From: Promethearchaeota archaeon
GTDB taxonomy: Archaea > Asgardarchaeota > Lokiarchaeia > Sigynarchaeales > SOKP01
Reading direction: 5' to 3'
NCBI GenBank assembly: GCA_014730295.1
Contig: WJIN01000278.1
Span: 1-5,864 of the forward strand
DNA length: 5,864 nt
A program made the translations under genes and the position numbers. Within the stretch, counting starts at the first letter, position 1. Each line of letters opens with the position of its first letter. Positions 5,745-5,864 of the stretch are shown here, piece by piece. The notes under the pieces are model-generated. The model searched no databases, had not been told where the DNA came from, and was given only the letters and a program-made list of their open reading frames with translations.

Positions 5745-5773
5745 CATACAATAGAGTATGATCATTTCATACT
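5744..5773. repeat. Three alternating copies of a 6-bp inverted-repeat arm
   Basis: TCATAC (5744-5749), its complement GTATGA (5756-5761) and TCATAC again (5767-5772) follow each other with spacers of 6 and 5 bases. The middle copy can pair with either neighbour; with the right-hand one the stem grows to 7 bp (AGTATGA/TCATACT). Two mutually exclusive hairpins, or three half-sites for a DNA-binding protein, are possible. Confidence 0.6.
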
Positions 5774-5792
5774 AGATCGTGGATCCTATTAA

Positions 5793-5864
5793 GTCTTTCT
5801 ACCGACAGAATTTGTGGCTCTTTATGGGGAAAGATGGAGTATTGCAGAAGGCGCGGTGGATTAG
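5793..5864 (+). pseudogene. Possible transposase C-terminal remnant
   Basis: Between a TAA at 5790-5792 and a TAG at the window edge, one frame reads FLPTEFVALYGERWSIAEG followed by AVD. The YGERWSI part recalls the YREK region of IS4-type DDE transposases, where a YxxRWxIE signature follows a short hydrophobic segment. The expected glutamate is displaced by an alanine, and both flanks carry stops, so if the match is real this is a decayed piece. It has no start codon or ribosome binding site. It covers fewer than 25 codons and chance resemblance cannot be ruled out. The remaining bases at 5774-5792 hold nothing I can identify. Confidence 0.28.

Noticed and set aside
5704..5864. tRNA gene in the last 160 bases
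   Set aside because: I found no acceptor-stem pairing or T-loop consensus (GTTCRANNC) in either direction.

Overview
The window looks archaeal and most likely comes from the Asgard group, close to Lokiarchaeia. The reasons are a group 3c [NiFe]-hydrogenase/heterodisulfide reductase gene set, an archaeal/eukaryotic-type tRNA methylthiotransferase, TATA-like promoters, and a selenocysteine gene followed by an RNA element whose core resembles a eukaryotic SECIS. From what is published on Lokiarchaeota, this mix of archaeal selenoproteins and eukaryote-like SECIS elements is characteristic of that lineage. The taxonomic call is inference; no marker gene is present.

Left part (1-2870, plus strand): an energy-metabolism cluster. 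It opens inside the large subunit of an F420-non-reducing hydrogenase (vhuA/mvhA), which keeps the N-terminal nickel-binding motif but stops before the C-terminal one. Then come hdrC and hdrB, encoding the iron-sulfur subunits of a heterodisulfide-reductase-like complex. Next is a 50-codon gene, missed by standard ORF calling because of an in-frame TGA. It encodes VhuU, the detached C-terminal piece of the hydrogenase with selenocysteine in the nickel-binding motif. The active-site subunit is therefore split over two genes separated by hdrCB. Together the products would form most of an H2-oxidising, probably electron-bifurcating Vhu-Hdr complex; vhuD, vhuG and hdrA would lie outside the window. 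A compact RNA structure at 2797-2867 overlaps the end of vhuU and is the candidate SECIS.

Middle (2875-4194, minus strand): a convergent gene for a radical-SAM methylthiotransferase of the MtaB/CDKAL1 type, acting on t6A37 of tRNA. It is followed by a 168-bp divergent promoter region holding a 14-bp tandem repeat.

Right part (4363-5703, plus strand): two genes with their own promoter-like sequences. The first is a small membrane zinc-ribbon protein whose N-terminal half matches the architecture and spacing of the eukaryotic LITAF domain. The second is a four-helix membrane protein of unknown function that may be translated from a leaderless mRNA. The last 160 bases hold a T-rich terminator, three alternating copies of a 6-bp inverted-repeat arm, and a short possible transposase remnant running to the window edge.

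The most interesting content is the split selenocysteine hydrogenase with its SECIS, and the LITAF-like protein.
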